The notes: generated by a model not told the origin, from the sequence alone. Counted from the stretch's first letter, positions 1 through 9,233 are shown. The stretch: DNA of 64,000 bases from Psychrobacillus sp042945595 (GCF_042945595.1 NZ_CP168493.1:2418001-2482000); one strand, 5' to 3'. A program made the numbers and translations.

Positions 1-177
1 ATCTATTTCTTCTTCCACCTTTGAAGGAGTTGAAACTTGTTCAGTATCTGCTACTTTCTTTTCATTCGATAAACTTAATATAAATCCAAAAAGTAAAACG
101 CCAACAACACCTATCACTAACCCTTGTATTCCCGCTAATATTACTTTATTCCTTGAATTCCGTCTTCTAATTGGCAT
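1..177 (-). CDS. N-terminus of a single-pass membrane protein at the spoIIB position (partial)
   Basis: The reading frame runs off the window edge after 59 codons. It starts at an ATG preceded by AGAGGTG. The protein opens with a strongly basic stretch (RRRNSRNK), then one hydrophobic segment at about residues 12-34, then a polar, acidic region. This suggests a short cytoplasmic tail, one membrane anchor and an extracytoplasmic or forespore-facing domain. In B. subtilis the gene after comC is spoIIB, a SPOR-domain septum protein, so a SpoIIB or SPOR-type protein is the positional guess. No SPOR domain is visible because the gene is cut by the window, so the function is not established. Confidence 0.6.
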   Translation of the reverse strand, partial: MPIRRRNSRNKVILAGIQGLVIGVVGVLLFGFILSLSNEKKVADTEQVSTPSKVEEEID

Positions 178-218
178 GAATTCACCTCTTTTATTCACAA
201 CCTTAACATGCGGTAAAT

Positions 219-249
219 AAAAAAAGACGAGACCTATGTCGGCTCGTCC
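219..249 (-). terminator. Intrinsic terminator after comC
   Basis: On the minus strand GACGAG and CTCGTC flank a short loop and are followed by a run of seven T. It lies just downstream of the comC stop codon and upstream of the partial gene. Confidence 0.65.
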
Positions 250-264
250 ATAAAATTTATCGCG

Positions 265-1020
265 TTAAAAAAACAAATTTACATACCAATCGACAAGCGC
301 ACTTCCGTAAAAGTATGAAATAACTGCAGCTACAGCAATCGATGGCCCAAATGGTATGGGAGTTTTACGTCCCTTCTTTGCAATCTTCAAAGAAATAACA
401 CCTACAATAGCACCAATGAAAGACGCCAAAAATAGAGTTACTAAAGTCTGCGTAATACCTAAAACAATCCCGATGACAAAAAACAATTTAATATCCCCGC
501 CACCCATTCCGCCTTTCGACAACACTGCAATCAAAAATAAAATCCCAAACCCAATAACCGCTCCGATTATACTATCCCACCAAGGAGTTAAAGGCGATAG
601 TATCCTGCCGGCAATTAAAGGAATTACGAAGAATAAAAGAATCTTATCTGGTATGAGCATATAGGCAATATCCGATACCGTAATTATCACAAGCAACGAA
701 ATAAATAGGATAGCTACGATCAATTCCTTTGAAAATCCAAGTTGGACAAATGCAAAAGCAAATAAGACTCCCGTTGAAAGCTCCATCAAGGGATACATCC
801 AATGAATCTTCGTCCCACACCCACGACATTTCCCTCTTAAAAAAAGATAGGAAAATACCGGCACTAAATCTAATAACGTTAGATTTCGATCACATACTGT
901 GCAATGGGAAGGAGGTTTTACAATAGACTCCCCTTTAGGAACGCGTAGTCCTACTACATTGAAGAAGGAGCCGGAAATTAAGCCGTATAAGAAAAATAAT
1001 AATGTATAAAATATGATCAT
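265..1020 (-). CDS. comC: Type IV prepilin peptidase ComC (A24 family)
   Basis: Membrane aspartyl protease that cleaves the leader of type IV-like prepilins and N-methylates them; in bacilli it matures the ComG pseudopilins needed for DNA uptake. The 251-residue protein has the N-terminal cytoplasmic domain with two zinc-type CxxC pairs (Cys40/43 and Cys65/68). Multiple membrane segments and the two family aspartates follow, Asp117 in SDIAYMLIPD and Asp176 in GGGD. Length is normal for the family. The start has GGAG seven bases upstream. It lies downstream of a GGDEF gene and a decayed pilO-like fragment, consistent with a formerly larger pilus locus. Its own terminator follows. Confidence 0.93.
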   Translation of the reverse strand: MIIFYTLLFFLYGLISGSFFNVVGLRVPKGESIVKPPSHCTVCDRNLTLLDLVPVFSYLFLRGKCRGCGTKIHWMYPLMELSTGVLFAFAFVQLGFSKELIVAILFISLLVIITVSDIAYMLIPDKILLFFVIPLIAGRILSPLTPWWDSIIGAVIGFGILFLIAVLSKGGMGGGDIKLFFVIGIVLGITQTLVTLFLASFIGAIVGVISLKIAKKGRKTPIPFGPSIAVAAVISYFYGSALVDWYVNLFF

Positions 1021-1032
1021 TTTAATTCTCCA

Positions 1033-1287
1033 TTATTTTAGTTCATTATAATAAAACGTAGTCAATTGAATTTCTGCAAAAATTGTTTCTTCCGAATCCA
1101 TTTCGTACATTTGTTCTTCACCATGCATAGTAAACTTTATTTGATCAACATGGACAATTCATTCTAAATTTCCAAGTTCTTTAATAAAAAAATTTAGATG
1201 GTCGTAATCTTATGTTAATACAGAAATATTTTAGGTAATTACCTTAAATTGAGCAGGAAGTGCAATATTAGGTTTCGAGAGCTATTA
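1033..1287 (-). pseudogene. Decayed PilO-like gene, C-terminal fragment
   Basis: Reading the minus strand in the frame that ends with the TAA at 1035-1033 gives a coherent protein tail: ALPAQFKVIT, then DYDHLNFFIKELGNLE, then IVHVDQIKFTMHGEE, ending TTFYYNELK. Three in-frame stops interrupt it (TAA, TAA and TGA near 1234, 1213 and 1162). The string resembles the C-terminal part of PilO-type pilus assembly proteins, where a Y-x-x-L-x-x-F-I pattern precedes a conserved I-V-x-V-D-x-I strand. The upstream end is uncertain, and no start or ribosome site is left. It sits just upstream of comC, where a pilMNO operon would fit. The PilO identity is by pattern memory only. Confidence 0.55.
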
Positions 1288-1295
1288 AAATGTTC

Positions 1296-2999
1296 CTACT
1301 TCACATACTCCGCAACTCTATTCCGACCAGCCTGCTTTGCGCCGACATAAAGTGCACGATCTGCATTTCTTAATAAAGCCATTCCTTCATCACTATCCTC
1401 TGGAGCTGAGGAGACACCTATACTTGCAGTAATAAAAATAATTTCTTCCCTAGAAACTTCATCTAAATCTAACTGGACAATAAATGGTGTTTGCTCAACT
1501 TTTCGACGAAGTTGTTCTGCAATAGCGATTGCTTGTAATTTCGAATAATTTGGGAGCAGAATAACGAACTCCTCCCCTCCGTACCGCGCAACAGTTCCAC
1601 TGGAGCCAATTTCTTGGCTAATAATTTGTGCAAACTCTTGTAGGATTAGATTTCCGCTTTGATGGCCATAAGTATCGTTGACTCCTTTAAATTTGTCGAT
1701 ATCTAACATGATTAAAGAGACAGAATGATACTTACCTTCCTCTAAGTTTTTCATATTCAGTACCAATTGCTTATCCAAATATCGGTAGTTGTGAATTTTT
1801 GTTAATTCACATATCTCACTTTTTTCAACGGCTTCTTTCACATACCTTGCTTTTTCTAGCGACACTGCGAAATAAGAGCATAATAAATGTACGATCTTCA
1901 ACTGATAGGGTTCAAATACATGTTTCTCTCTTGCAGCTAATATTAGCACGGCTTCTATTTTTTGGTTGCGATAAATCGGTACACACATGACACTTTGCAT
2001 ATCATTCGCTAAAAACGGAGGCATCATATAATTCCACTCAGACTGTTTTTTATATAAAACAGGAATACCTTTTTCATATCCCTTACCAACTAGACTATAT
2101 TTTATATCTTCATGTGCGAATTGAATTTCTTTATTCACACCATCTTCTATTGCACGTAAAATGAAAAACTGATCATCTACATTATCGACAATATACCCAC
2201 AGTCAATCGGAAACATATTTGCTAATCGCTCTAAAAACATATCCAAAATTTCTTTACTTGTCATTCGCTCTGCTAGCTGATGCCCAAACTCACTGGCTTT
2301 GTTCAAATCAGCATTCACTTTTTCTGAATTACTATACATACGGATGAGAAAGGTGATTGTAATTAACGGTATTCCTAAGAGCCATAATGCCGTAGTGCCT
2401 ATAGAGTTTTCGAAAAGATATAAGCTTATACCAAATGGTAGTGTCATTAATAAGCAAGAAATTTCCCAATAAAAATCTTTTGTTAATAGTATCGGATTGA
2501 AACCGCATACATACTCACGAATATATAAAATTACATGATTAAATAATATATAAGTAATTGCATAGATCGAACCATATAAAACCACATCTTTCATGTTTAC
2601 GTTTCCTATTTCATAACCTAATGCCATGACGAGTGAACCACATAAAACAGAAAGACTAAAAAACATAAAAGAATTGAAAAAATATTTATAAAGTGTCTGA
2701 CGATTGATCTTCATGTGATAAATAATTGGAAACAGACATAATTGCATAGAAATAAGTTCAGCTAATAGTCCAAATTTCAAAAAGATAGCCATATTGACCC
2801 ACAATACTAAAACAAGGGTTGAGCCTGCGATAAAGAAGGGAAATATGCTTGATAATAAAGCTAAAAGTAAAAAGTATCCATAATGCTCCCAGTCAAATAG
2901 TTGCGTTGGTGATTTTAAATATACTAACAACGTACCTAAAGGCACGCATAATAGCCACATTATTACCATTACATTTTTTGCTTTATGTGTATAATTCAT
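1296..2999 (-). CDS. Membrane-bound GAF-GGDEF protein, probable diguanylate cyclase
   Basis: 567 residues. The N-terminal 220 or so are hydrophobic with about six membrane segments. A GAF-like sensory domain follows at roughly 240-390, then a C-terminal GGDEF domain from about 400. The signature is intact as RYGGEEF (GGEEF at 474-478), and the upstream LDIDKFKGVNDTYGH motif supplies metal and substrate contacts, so it should make cyclic di-GMP from GTP. There is no RxxD inhibitory motif at the usual distance before GGEEF (the residues are IGSSGTVA), so classical product inhibition may be absent. AGAGGAG precedes the ATG. It is located between folC and comC, and the ligand of the membrane/GAF sensor is unknown. 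Confidence 0.88.
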   Translation of the reverse strand: MNYTHKAKNVMVIMWLLCVPLGTLLVYLKSPTQLFDWEHYGYFLLLALLSSIFPFFIAGSTLVLVLWVNMAIFLKFGLLAELISMQLCLFPIIYHMKINRQTLYKYFFNSFMFFSLSVLCGSLVMALGYEIGNVNMKDVVLYGSIYAITYILFNHVILYIREYVCGFNPILLTKDFYWEISCLLMTLPFGISLYLFENSIGTTALWLLGIPLITITFLIRMYSNSEKVNADLNKASEFGHQLAERMTSKEILDMFLERLANMFPIDCGYIVDNVDDQFFILRAIEDGVNKEIQFAHEDIKYSLVGKGYEKGIPVLYKKQSEWNYMMPPFLANDMQSVMCVPIYRNQKIEAVLILAAREKHVFEPYQLKIVHLLCSYFAVSLEKARYVKEAVEKSEICELTKIHNYRYLDKQLVLNMKNLEEGKYHSVSLIMLDIDKFKGVNDTYGHQSGNLILQEFAQIISQEIGSSGTVARYGGEEFVILLPNYSKLQAIAIAEQLRRKVEQTPFIVQLDLDEVSREEIIFITASIGVSSAPEDSDEGMALLRNADRALYVGAKQAGRNRVAEYVK

Positions 3000-3097
3000 A
3001 GGACTATTAATCTCCTCTTTGCATTTTTTTCTATTACAATAAGCTTATTACCCTAATAATTAAATTGTAACACGTAATTTACAGAAAAATTCAAATA

Positions 3098-4321
3098 CTA
3101 TTTTCCTGTTTTACTTCTAATTTCTGAGATAAAGTACAAAGAACCCGTGATAATAGTTATATCAATATTTAGATTTTTTCCAATATTAACTTTATCTATA
3201 TCTTTAGTAACTACTTTGACTTCATGTAAACAATGTTTATACAACTCTTTAGCAGATAAAGCTCGTTCATGGTGAAATTCTACAAATTCAAATGAGGACC
3301 CTACTTCCTCTAATCTTCTTAACATACTCACATAATCTTTATCCTTTAAAATACCAATTATAAAGTGGATTCGTTTATTTGGAAAATATTTTTTTATCGT
3401 CTCTACTAATGCATCAATACTCGCTTGGTTATGGGCTCCATCACAATAAATGTTTCCCCTTATATTCTCCATTCTTCCAGATAAACTGGCTTGTCCCACT
3501 GCCAATTGAGTTTTGCTTTCCTCTAAACTAAAACCACATTCTACTAATGCAGTTATACTTAGCGCCATATTGGACATTTGATGTTCGCCAATCATTCTAG
3601 GATGTAATTGCTCAAATTGAATATTTCCATATGTATATGTATTGTTTTCTACAATAAAATCCCTCTCAAACTCAATGACAGATGTACTTTTTTCATTTGC
3701 TTCTGTTATAAATACATTTCTTGCTTCTTCTACTAACAGACCTATAACTAGTTTTCCATTCTCTTTCAAAACTCCTGCTTTATGCCAACTTATTTCTTCG
3801 ATTGTCTCTCCTAAAAAATTGGTATGATCAATCGAAATACTAGGAATAACAGCAATTGACTTTTTCATTACATTCGTACTATCAAACCTTCCACCCATAC
3901 CAGCTTCTAGGAATAGGACATCTACCGCTACATCTTCAAATACTAGAAAAGCTGTCACCGTCAATAATTCAAAATCAGTTAACATCCCACTAAGTCCAGC
4001 TTGTTGCATCTTTTGAAATGCTCTATCCATTTGTTCAGATGTTACATGTTGACCGTTCAATTGAATTTGATCATGAACATCTATAATACACGGTGACGTA
4101 AAAGATCCATAAGTTATTCCATGTTCTCTAGCTATAGCACTTAAAAATGCAATAGTCGAACCTTTTCCATTCGTACCAGCTACATGTATTATTCGGTGTT
4201 TGTCTTGTGGGTTTCCTAGTTTATCTAAAGCTAGTTGAATAGATTCTAATCCTGGTTTAATAATCGTTTCACTTAGTACTTTCCACTTTTTTTTATATAT
4301 ATTAAAATTAGTTATTTCCAC
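3098..4321 (-). CDS. folC: Folylpolyglutamate synthase / dihydrofolate synthase FolC
   Basis: Mur-ligase-type enzyme that adds glutamate to dihydropteroate and to reduced folates with ATP. The P-loop is HVAGTNGKGST at residues 46-56. FEAGMGGRFDSTN-like sequence (written LEAGMGGRFDSTN here) and SIDHTNFLG follow, both typical of FolC, and CDGAHNQ marks the C-terminal glutamate ligase domain. 407 residues is slightly short but complete. The start is GTG with AGGGTGA upstream. In B. subtilis folC follows valS directly; here two ATP-grasp genes on the other strand separate them, so folC must have its own promoter. Confidence 0.93.
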   Translation of the reverse strand: MEITNFNIYKKKWKVLSETIIKPGLESIQLALDKLGNPQDKHRIIHVAGTNGKGSTIAFLSAIAREHGITYGSFTSPCIIDVHDQIQLNGQHVTSEQMDRAFQKMQQAGLSGMLTDFELLTVTAFLVFEDVAVDVLFLEAGMGGRFDSTNVMKKSIAVIPSISIDHTNFLGETIEEISWHKAGVLKENGKLVIGLLVEEARNVFITEANEKSTSVIEFERDFIVENNTYTYGNIQFEQLHPRMIGEHQMSNMALSITALVECGFSLEESKTQLAVGQASLSGRMENIRGNIYCDGAHNQASIDALVETIKKYFPNKRIHFIIGILKDKDYVSMLRRLEEVGSSFEFVEFHHERALSAKELYKHCLHEVKVVTKDIDKVNIGKNLNIDITIITGSLYFISEIRSKTGK

Positions 4322-4408
4322 TTACTTCACCCTATTCCTTCTAGATTAAATTCGTGCTAAACTTCTTGTGGATACTATTATATCACGCATTAGCGGAGGT
4401 CAATCATT

Positions 4409-5287
4409 ATGCAAACATGTTGGATTGTATACAACGGTAGTCTTACAGATGAAAAATTTATCGATCAAGCTCTCCTCCTTCAAGAAGCAGCTAATAAGCA
4501 AGGAATTCAAGCAACACTAGTTAAAAATTATGAGCTTTTAATGGACGTCCAGCATGGATTACATGAAAAACCGGACTTTGTCGTCTTTTTAGATAAAGAC
4601 ATATTATTAGCAAAGTTTCTTAAAAATGAAGGAATTCCCGTTTTTAATGATCCAGATGTTATTGAAATTTGTGACAATAAAGCAATGCAATATATGGAAT
4701 TAGCAAAGGCTCACATTCCAATGCCAAGAACCATTATAGCTCCAAAAGTGTATGCTAACTTTACAATTCAGCATACTGGATTCTATGAGCAAGTATTACA
4801 AACGATTCATCTACCTATGATTATTAAAGAAGCACATGGATCTTTTGGTATGAAAGTATATTTAATCGAAACTAAAAAACAGTTTTTCGATAAAGTGGAA
4901 GAACTGAATGGAAAAGAATTTGTTTTCCAAGAGTTTATTGAGTCAAGTAGAGGCCGTGATATTCGTGTAAATGTTGTCGGTGAACAAGTTGTTGCATGTA
5001 TGTACCGACATTCTGAAACAGATTTTCGTGCAAATATTACAAACGGCGGAACAGCTTCACCTATCATTCTTACGGAAAGACAAAAAGAGGTAGCGATACT
5101 TGCTGCTCAAGCATTAAATGCAGAATTTGCCGGTGTCGATTTGTTGTTCGGAGAAGATGAAGAGCCATTAGTTTGCGAAGTGAACGGCGTTGCGCATATC
5201 CGTAATCTATACAATGTAACTGGAATAAATGTAGGAGATGCAATGATCCGTTATATACTTTCCAAAGTAGGCGCTGTCGTAATATGA
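4409..5287 (+). CDS. ATP-grasp (RimK-like) ligase, first of a pair
   Basis: 292-residue protein with the ATP-grasp layout: a pre-grasp N-terminal domain to about 95, then a nucleotide-binding region with MIIKEAHGSFGMKVYLI (the flexible loop over ATP) near 135-155. FVFQEFIESSRGRDIRVNVVG and a C-terminal metal-binding stretch ending VCEVNGVAHIRN complete the fold. These features match the RimK/LysX/CphA-like amino-acid or peptide ligases that make an acyl phosphate and join it to an amine. The substrate cannot be read from sequence. It starts at an ATG with GGAGGT upstream. Its stop overlaps the next gene's start (ATGA), so the two are translationally coupled. The pair lies opposite folC and valS. 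Confidence 0.75.
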   Translation: MQTCWIVYNGSLTDEKFIDQALLLQEAANKQGIQATLVKNYELLMDVQHGLHEKPDFVVFLDKDILLAKFLKNEGIPVFNDPDVIEICDNKAMQYMELAKAHIPMPRTIIAPKVYANFTIQHTGFYEQVLQTIHLPMIIKEAHGSFGMKVYLIETKKQFFDKVEELNGKEFVFQEFIESSRGRDIRVNVVGEQVVACMYRHSETDFRANITNGGTASPIILTERQKEVAILAAQALNAEFAGVDLLFGEDEEPLVCEVNGVAHIRNLYNVTGINVGDAMIRYILSKVGAVVI

Positions 5288-6102
5288 AAGGTTTATTAAT
5301 ATACGAATTGAAAGAAATAGAACGAAATAGCAGTTTTATTGAACGATTAATAATAGCTGCTGAAAGATTTGGACATACACTTACGGTAATAGACGATCAA
5401 AACTCATCTATCCCCGAAGCCGATTTCATCTTTTTCAGAGCTAGAAATCCAAAGTTATCGAAACAATTAGAGGAACATAATCTTCCGATGTTTAACCGTG
5501 CAGAAGTAAATGTCATTGCAAATGATAAATACAAAGCAATTCAACTCGTCCAACTTTTAGGAATTCCATCTGTTCCTACTAGGAAAATAAAAACAATTTC
5601 CGATATTTGCGATTATCCAATTGTCTTAAAAACAGTGGATGGTCATGGTGGGACGCAAGTAGAACTAATTCAGTCAGAAGAACAGGCAAAAGTGTTCTTC
5701 GAAGAGCACTTATCTAAGACAATAATCGCTCAAACCTATATCGAAACAAAAGCAACAGATGTTAGAGTGTTCATGCTAGGAACGGAAGTAATTGGAGCAG
5801 TTAAACGAATTGGTGTAGCTGATAGTTTTAAGTCAAACTTCACATTAGGCGGCACAGTTGAAGCATATTCTTTGAACTCTCAACAACTTGCAGATGTAGA
5901 AAAAATTGCAACAGCTTTGAAAAGCGATTATATTGGAATTGACTTCCTTTTACTTCCAGATGGAAATTGGTTGTTCAATGAAATCGAAGATCCGGTTGGA
6001 GCAAGGTCATACTATGCTACAACTAAAAAAGATATCGCCATTCCAATAATGGATTATATTAACAAAAAAATAACAAAAAATCCAGGTCAGATGAGCGTCT
6101 AA
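5284..6102 (+). CDS. ATP-grasp (RimK-like) ligase, second of a pair
   Basis: 272 residues with the same fold as its upstream neighbour. It has a short N-terminal domain, YPIVLKTVDGHGGTQVELI as the ATP-binding loop region near 112-130, AQTYIETKATDVRVFMLG, and a C-terminal IDFLLLPDGNWLFNEIED segment with the acidic metal ligands. The two proteins are clearly diverged paralogues. Tandem, overlapping ATP-grasp genes suggest a heteromeric or sequential peptide/amino-acid ligation system, but no precursor peptide, transporter or modifying enzyme sits beside them. The start ATG overlaps the previous TGA. A terminator hairpin begins inside its last codons. Confidence 0.75.
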   Translation: MKGLLIYELKEIERNSSFIERLIIAAERFGHTLTVIDDQNSSIPEADFIFFRARNPKLSKQLEEHNLPMFNRAEVNVIANDKYKAIQLVQLLGIPSVPTRKIKTISDICDYPIVLKTVDGHGGTQVELIQSEEQAKVFFEEHLSKTIIAQTYIETKATDVRVFMLGTEVIGAVKRIGVADSFKSNFTLGGTVEAYSLNSQQLADVEKIATALKSDYIGIDFLLLPDGNWLFNEIEDPVGARSYYATTKKDIAIPIMDYINKKITKNPGQMSV

Positions 6103-6116
6103 CCTGGAATTTTTTA
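6077..6116 (+). terminator. Terminator of the ATP-grasp pair, overlapping the stop codon
   Basis: The arms TCCAGGT and ACCTGGA flank an 11-15 base loop that contains the TAA stop. A-rich sequence precedes the hairpin and a T6 run follows, so the hairpin can work on the plus strand. Confidence 0.75.
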
Positions 6117-6187
6117 TTTGGAAATTGGTTATGTGGTAATCAAACCATTTATGTGGTGCTCAGACTACTTTATTCATTGCTTTCCCA

Positions 6188-6230
6188 CAAAAATGAGTGA
6201 GCCGAGTTAATCATTCGGCTCACTCTTCTT
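6188..6230 (-). terminator. Terminator of valS
   Basis: Perfect 11-bp inverted repeat (GAGTGAGCCGA / TCGGCTCACTC) just after the valS stop. On the minus strand it is followed by ATTTTTG. Confidence 0.75.
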
Positions 6231-6234
6231 ATAC

Positions 6235-8877
6235 TTACATATTTTTCAATTCTTCAATACGTTTCATCACGGTTGCATGTTTTTCTAGGTAATCTTGTTC
6301 TTTTGCACGTTCTTCCGCTACCACTGCATCTGGTGCTTTGGAAACGAATCGTTCGTTTGATAGCTTCCCTTGAACTAACTTCACTTCTTTCGCCCATTTT
6401 TCTAATTCTTTTTCTAAACGAGCTTTTTCTGCTTCGATGTCAATTAATCCTTGTAACGGCAAGAATAATTCAGCTCCTGTTACCACTGCAGACATGGATT
6501 GACCTGGTGCTTCGATTCCTTGACCGATTACTAACGGCTCTGGATTACAGAAACGTTCTAAATATTTTGCATTCTCTTCTAATACTGCTAATGTATCTGC
6601 ATCTTTAGCTGAAATATATAACGGTACTTTTTTACTCATTGGCGTTTGCACTTCTGCACGAATATTACGTACCGAACGAATAATTTCCGCTAGTAATTTC
6701 ATGCTCGCAGCATCTTCCTTATTGGAAAGTGCCTCATTTACAGTTGGCCATGCAGCTACTGTAATAGATTCTCCTTCATGAGGTAGGTTTTGCCAAATCT
6801 CTTCTGTAATGAAAGGCATAAATGGATGCAATAATCGCATAGTATTGTCTAAAACATATGCTAGCACAGATCGTGTCATCATCTTCGCTTCTTCATCGTC
6901 TCCGTTTAGAGGAAGTTTAGACATTTCAATATACCAATCACAGAAATCATCCCAAATGAAGTTATAAAGTGCACGGCCTACTTCGCCAAATTCATACTTT
7001 TCAGAAAGTCGTGTAACTTGTTCAATTGTTTCATTTAAACGAGTTAAAATCCATGCATCAGCAACTGACTTTTTACCGGTTAGGTTTATCTCTCCAAATT
7101 TTAAACCATCCATATTCATTAATGCAAAACGAGATGCATTCCAAATTTTATTGGCAAAGTTCCAAACTGCTTCTACCTTCTCAGTAGAAAAACGTAAGTC
7201 TTGCCCTGGAGATGAGCCAGTACTCAAGAAATAGCGAAGTGAGTCTGCACCATACTTTTCAATCACTTCCATTGGATCTGTACCATTTCCGAGTGATTTC
7301 GACATTTTTCTACCATCTTCTGCACGAACCAGTCCGTGAATCAGAACATCTTCAAATGGTCGTGTGCCTGTAAATTCGATTCCTTGGAAAATCATACGGG
7401 AAACCCAGAAAAATATAATATCATAACCGGTAACAAGTGTATTTGTTGGGTAATACTTTTTAAACTCTTCATTTTCATTATCCGGCCAGCCAAGTGTTGA
7501 AAATGGCCACAATGCCGAAGAAAACCAAGTATCTAATACGTCATTTTCTTGCTCCCAGTTTTCACTATCTACAGGAGCCTCATGCCCTACATATACTTCT
7601 CCTGTTTCCTTATGGTACCAAGCAGGAATTCGGTGACCCCACCATAATTGGCGAGAAATACACCAGTCATGTACATTTTCCATCCATTGTAAGTAGGTTT
7701 TTTCAAAGCGGTCCGGTACAAAGTTAACTTTTCCTTCTGCTTGTTGTAGCTGAATAGCCTCATTAGCAAGTGGCTGCATTTTAACAAACCATTGTGTAGA
7801 AAGATAAGGTTCTACAACTGCTCCACTACGTTCTGAGTGTCCAACAGAGTGAAAATGTTCTTCAATTTTGAATAAAACACCAGCGTCCTGTAAATCTTGA
7901 ACAATTTGTTTACGACAAGCAAAACGATCCATTCCATCATAGTTTGTAGCGTTTTTATTCATCGTACCGTCTTCATTCATTACTAAAATGCGTTCTAAAT
8001 TATGACGGTTACCAATTTCAAAGTCATTTGGGTCATGTGCAGGTGTAATTTTTACTGCTCCACTACCAAATTCCATATCTACATAATCATCCGCAATAAT
8101 TGGAATTTCGCGATTTGTGATAGGTAAAATAACCGTTTTTCCGATAAGATGTTTATAGCGATCGTCTTCTGGATGAACCGCAACAGCCGTATCACCTAAC
8201 ATAGTTTCTGGTCGAGTGGTTGCGATTTCAATTGAACCAGTACCATCTGCTAGTGGGTAACGCATATGATAGAATGCACCCTGTATATCTTTGTGAATGA
8301 CTTCAATATCAGAAAGTGCAGTTTTCGTTGCTGGATCCCAGTTAATAATATATTCACCACGATAGATTAAACCTTTGTTATATAGCTTAACAAATACCTC
8401 TTTTACAGCATTTGAAAGCCCTTCGTCTAATGTAAAGCGTTCACGTGAATAGTCTAATCCTAGACCTAATTTTGACCACTGTGCACGAATATGACCAGCA
8501 TATTCTTCTTTCCATTTCCAAGTTTCTTCGACAAATTTTTCACGTCCTAAATCATAACGTGTAATATTTTCAGAGCGTAGCTTTTCTTCTACTTTTGCTT
8601 GCGTTGCAATACCGGCATGATCCATCCCAGGTAACCAAAGTGCATCATATCCTTGCATACGTTTCATACGTATTAGAATATCTTGTAATGTAGTATCCCA
8701 AGCGTGACCTAAGTGTAATTTCCCCGTTACGTTTGGTGGTGGAATTACGATGGTATAAGGTTCTTTCTCACTTTCTGGATGCGCTTCAAAGAATTTTCCT
8801 TTTAGCCACCACTCATAACGGCCTTTTTCAATCGACTGTGGATCGTACTTCGTTGGCATCGTTGTCTCGTTTGTCAT
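6235..8877 (-). CDS. valS: Valyl-tRNA synthetase ValS
   Basis: Class I aminoacyl-tRNA synthetase that charges tRNA-Val and edits mis-activated threonine. It is 880 residues, the usual size for a Bacillus ValS. The HIGH signature appears as HLGHA at residues 55-59 in PPNVTGKLHLGHA, and KMSKS in GRKMSKSLGNG near residue 525. The editing domain lies between them (TTRPETMLGDTAVAVHP). An anticodon-binding domain and a C-terminal coiled-coil arm rich in Lys and Glu end the protein. It is transcribed behind a T-box leader that ends about 30 bases before the start codon, so expression should respond to uncharged tRNA-Val. Confidence 0.98.
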   Translation of the reverse strand: MTNETTMPTKYDPQSIEKGRYEWWLKGKFFEAHPESEKEPYTIVIPPPNVTGKLHLGHAWDTTLQDILIRMKRMQGYDALWLPGMDHAGIATQAKVEEKLRSENITRYDLGREKFVEETWKWKEEYAGHIRAQWSKLGLGLDYSRERFTLDEGLSNAVKEVFVKLYNKGLIYRGEYIINWDPATKTALSDIEVIHKDIQGAFYHMRYPLADGTGSIEIATTRPETMLGDTAVAVHPEDDRYKHLIGKTVILPITNREIPIIADDYVDMEFGSGAVKITPAHDPNDFEIGNRHNLERILVMNEDGTMNKNATNYDGMDRFACRKQIVQDLQDAGVLFKIEEHFHSVGHSERSGAVVEPYLSTQWFVKMQPLANEAIQLQQAEGKVNFVPDRFEKTYLQWMENVHDWCISRQLWWGHRIPAWYHKETGEVYVGHEAPVDSENWEQENDVLDTWFSSALWPFSTLGWPDNENEEFKKYYPTNTLVTGYDIIFFWVSRMIFQGIEFTGTRPFEDVLIHGLVRAEDGRKMSKSLGNGTDPMEVIEKYGADSLRYFLSTGSSPGQDLRFSTEKVEAVWNFANKIWNASRFALMNMDGLKFGEINLTGKKSVADAWILTRLNETIEQVTRLSEKYEFGEVGRALYNFIWDDFCDWYIEMSKLPLNGDDEEAKMMTRSVLAYVLDNTMRLLHPFMPFITEEIWQNLPHEGESITVAAWPTVNEALSNKEDAASMKLLAEIIRSVRNIRAEVQTPMSKKVPLYISAKDADTLAVLEENAKYLERFCNPEPLVIGQGIEAPGQSMSAVVTGAELFLPLQGLIDIEAEKARLEKELEKWAKEVKLVQGKLSNERFVSKAPDAVVAEERAKEQDYLEKHATVMKRIEELKNM

Positions 8878-8900
8878 TTGCTGTTCCTCCTAAAAAAGAA

Positions 8901-9165
8901 TATAAAAAAAACTCCTGTCGTCACTAAAGGACGAAGGAGTTTGTTCGCGGTACCACCTTTATTCGCAGATGCAAAAAAATGCATCACGCTCTCAATTAGA
9001 TAACGGCTTCAAACCGGCATTTGCTACTATTTGTTCACAAAAGCTGCTCATGGGCTACCTTCAAATGGTGATTATCAGAAACATTTCAGCAAGTTGTTTC
9101 CTTTCTTTCGATAACCAATTCATTTTACTCTTCCCATTCATTGCATCTTTATTTAGTTGTTCATA
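8901..9165 (-). promoter_or_regulatory. T-box leader of valS (tRNA-Val sensing)
   Basis: On the minus strand the leader contains the T-box core AAGGTGGTACCGCGAAC at about 8960-8944. A terminator follows, with AAACTCC and GGAGTTT arms around a GACGACAGG/CCTTCGTC helix and a T-run (about 8935-8903). The long stem I region lies upstream (9160-9025). Its probable specifier is GUA at 9058-9056 in the context GAAGGUAGCCC, a valine codon that agrees with the downstream gene. The specifier assignment is from context and was not folded by program. Confidence 0.93.
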
Positions 9166-9233
9166 TTGTACCTAATTTAAGGTTATTTCGTCAAGTCAAG
9201 TGTTAAGTCAAATTCGTGAAAGGAGAGAGTGCG

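Noticed and set aside
8969..9175. A 68-codon plus-strand frame opposite the valS leader
   Set aside because: It is the antisense of the T-box RNA, whose conserved elements explain the sequence.
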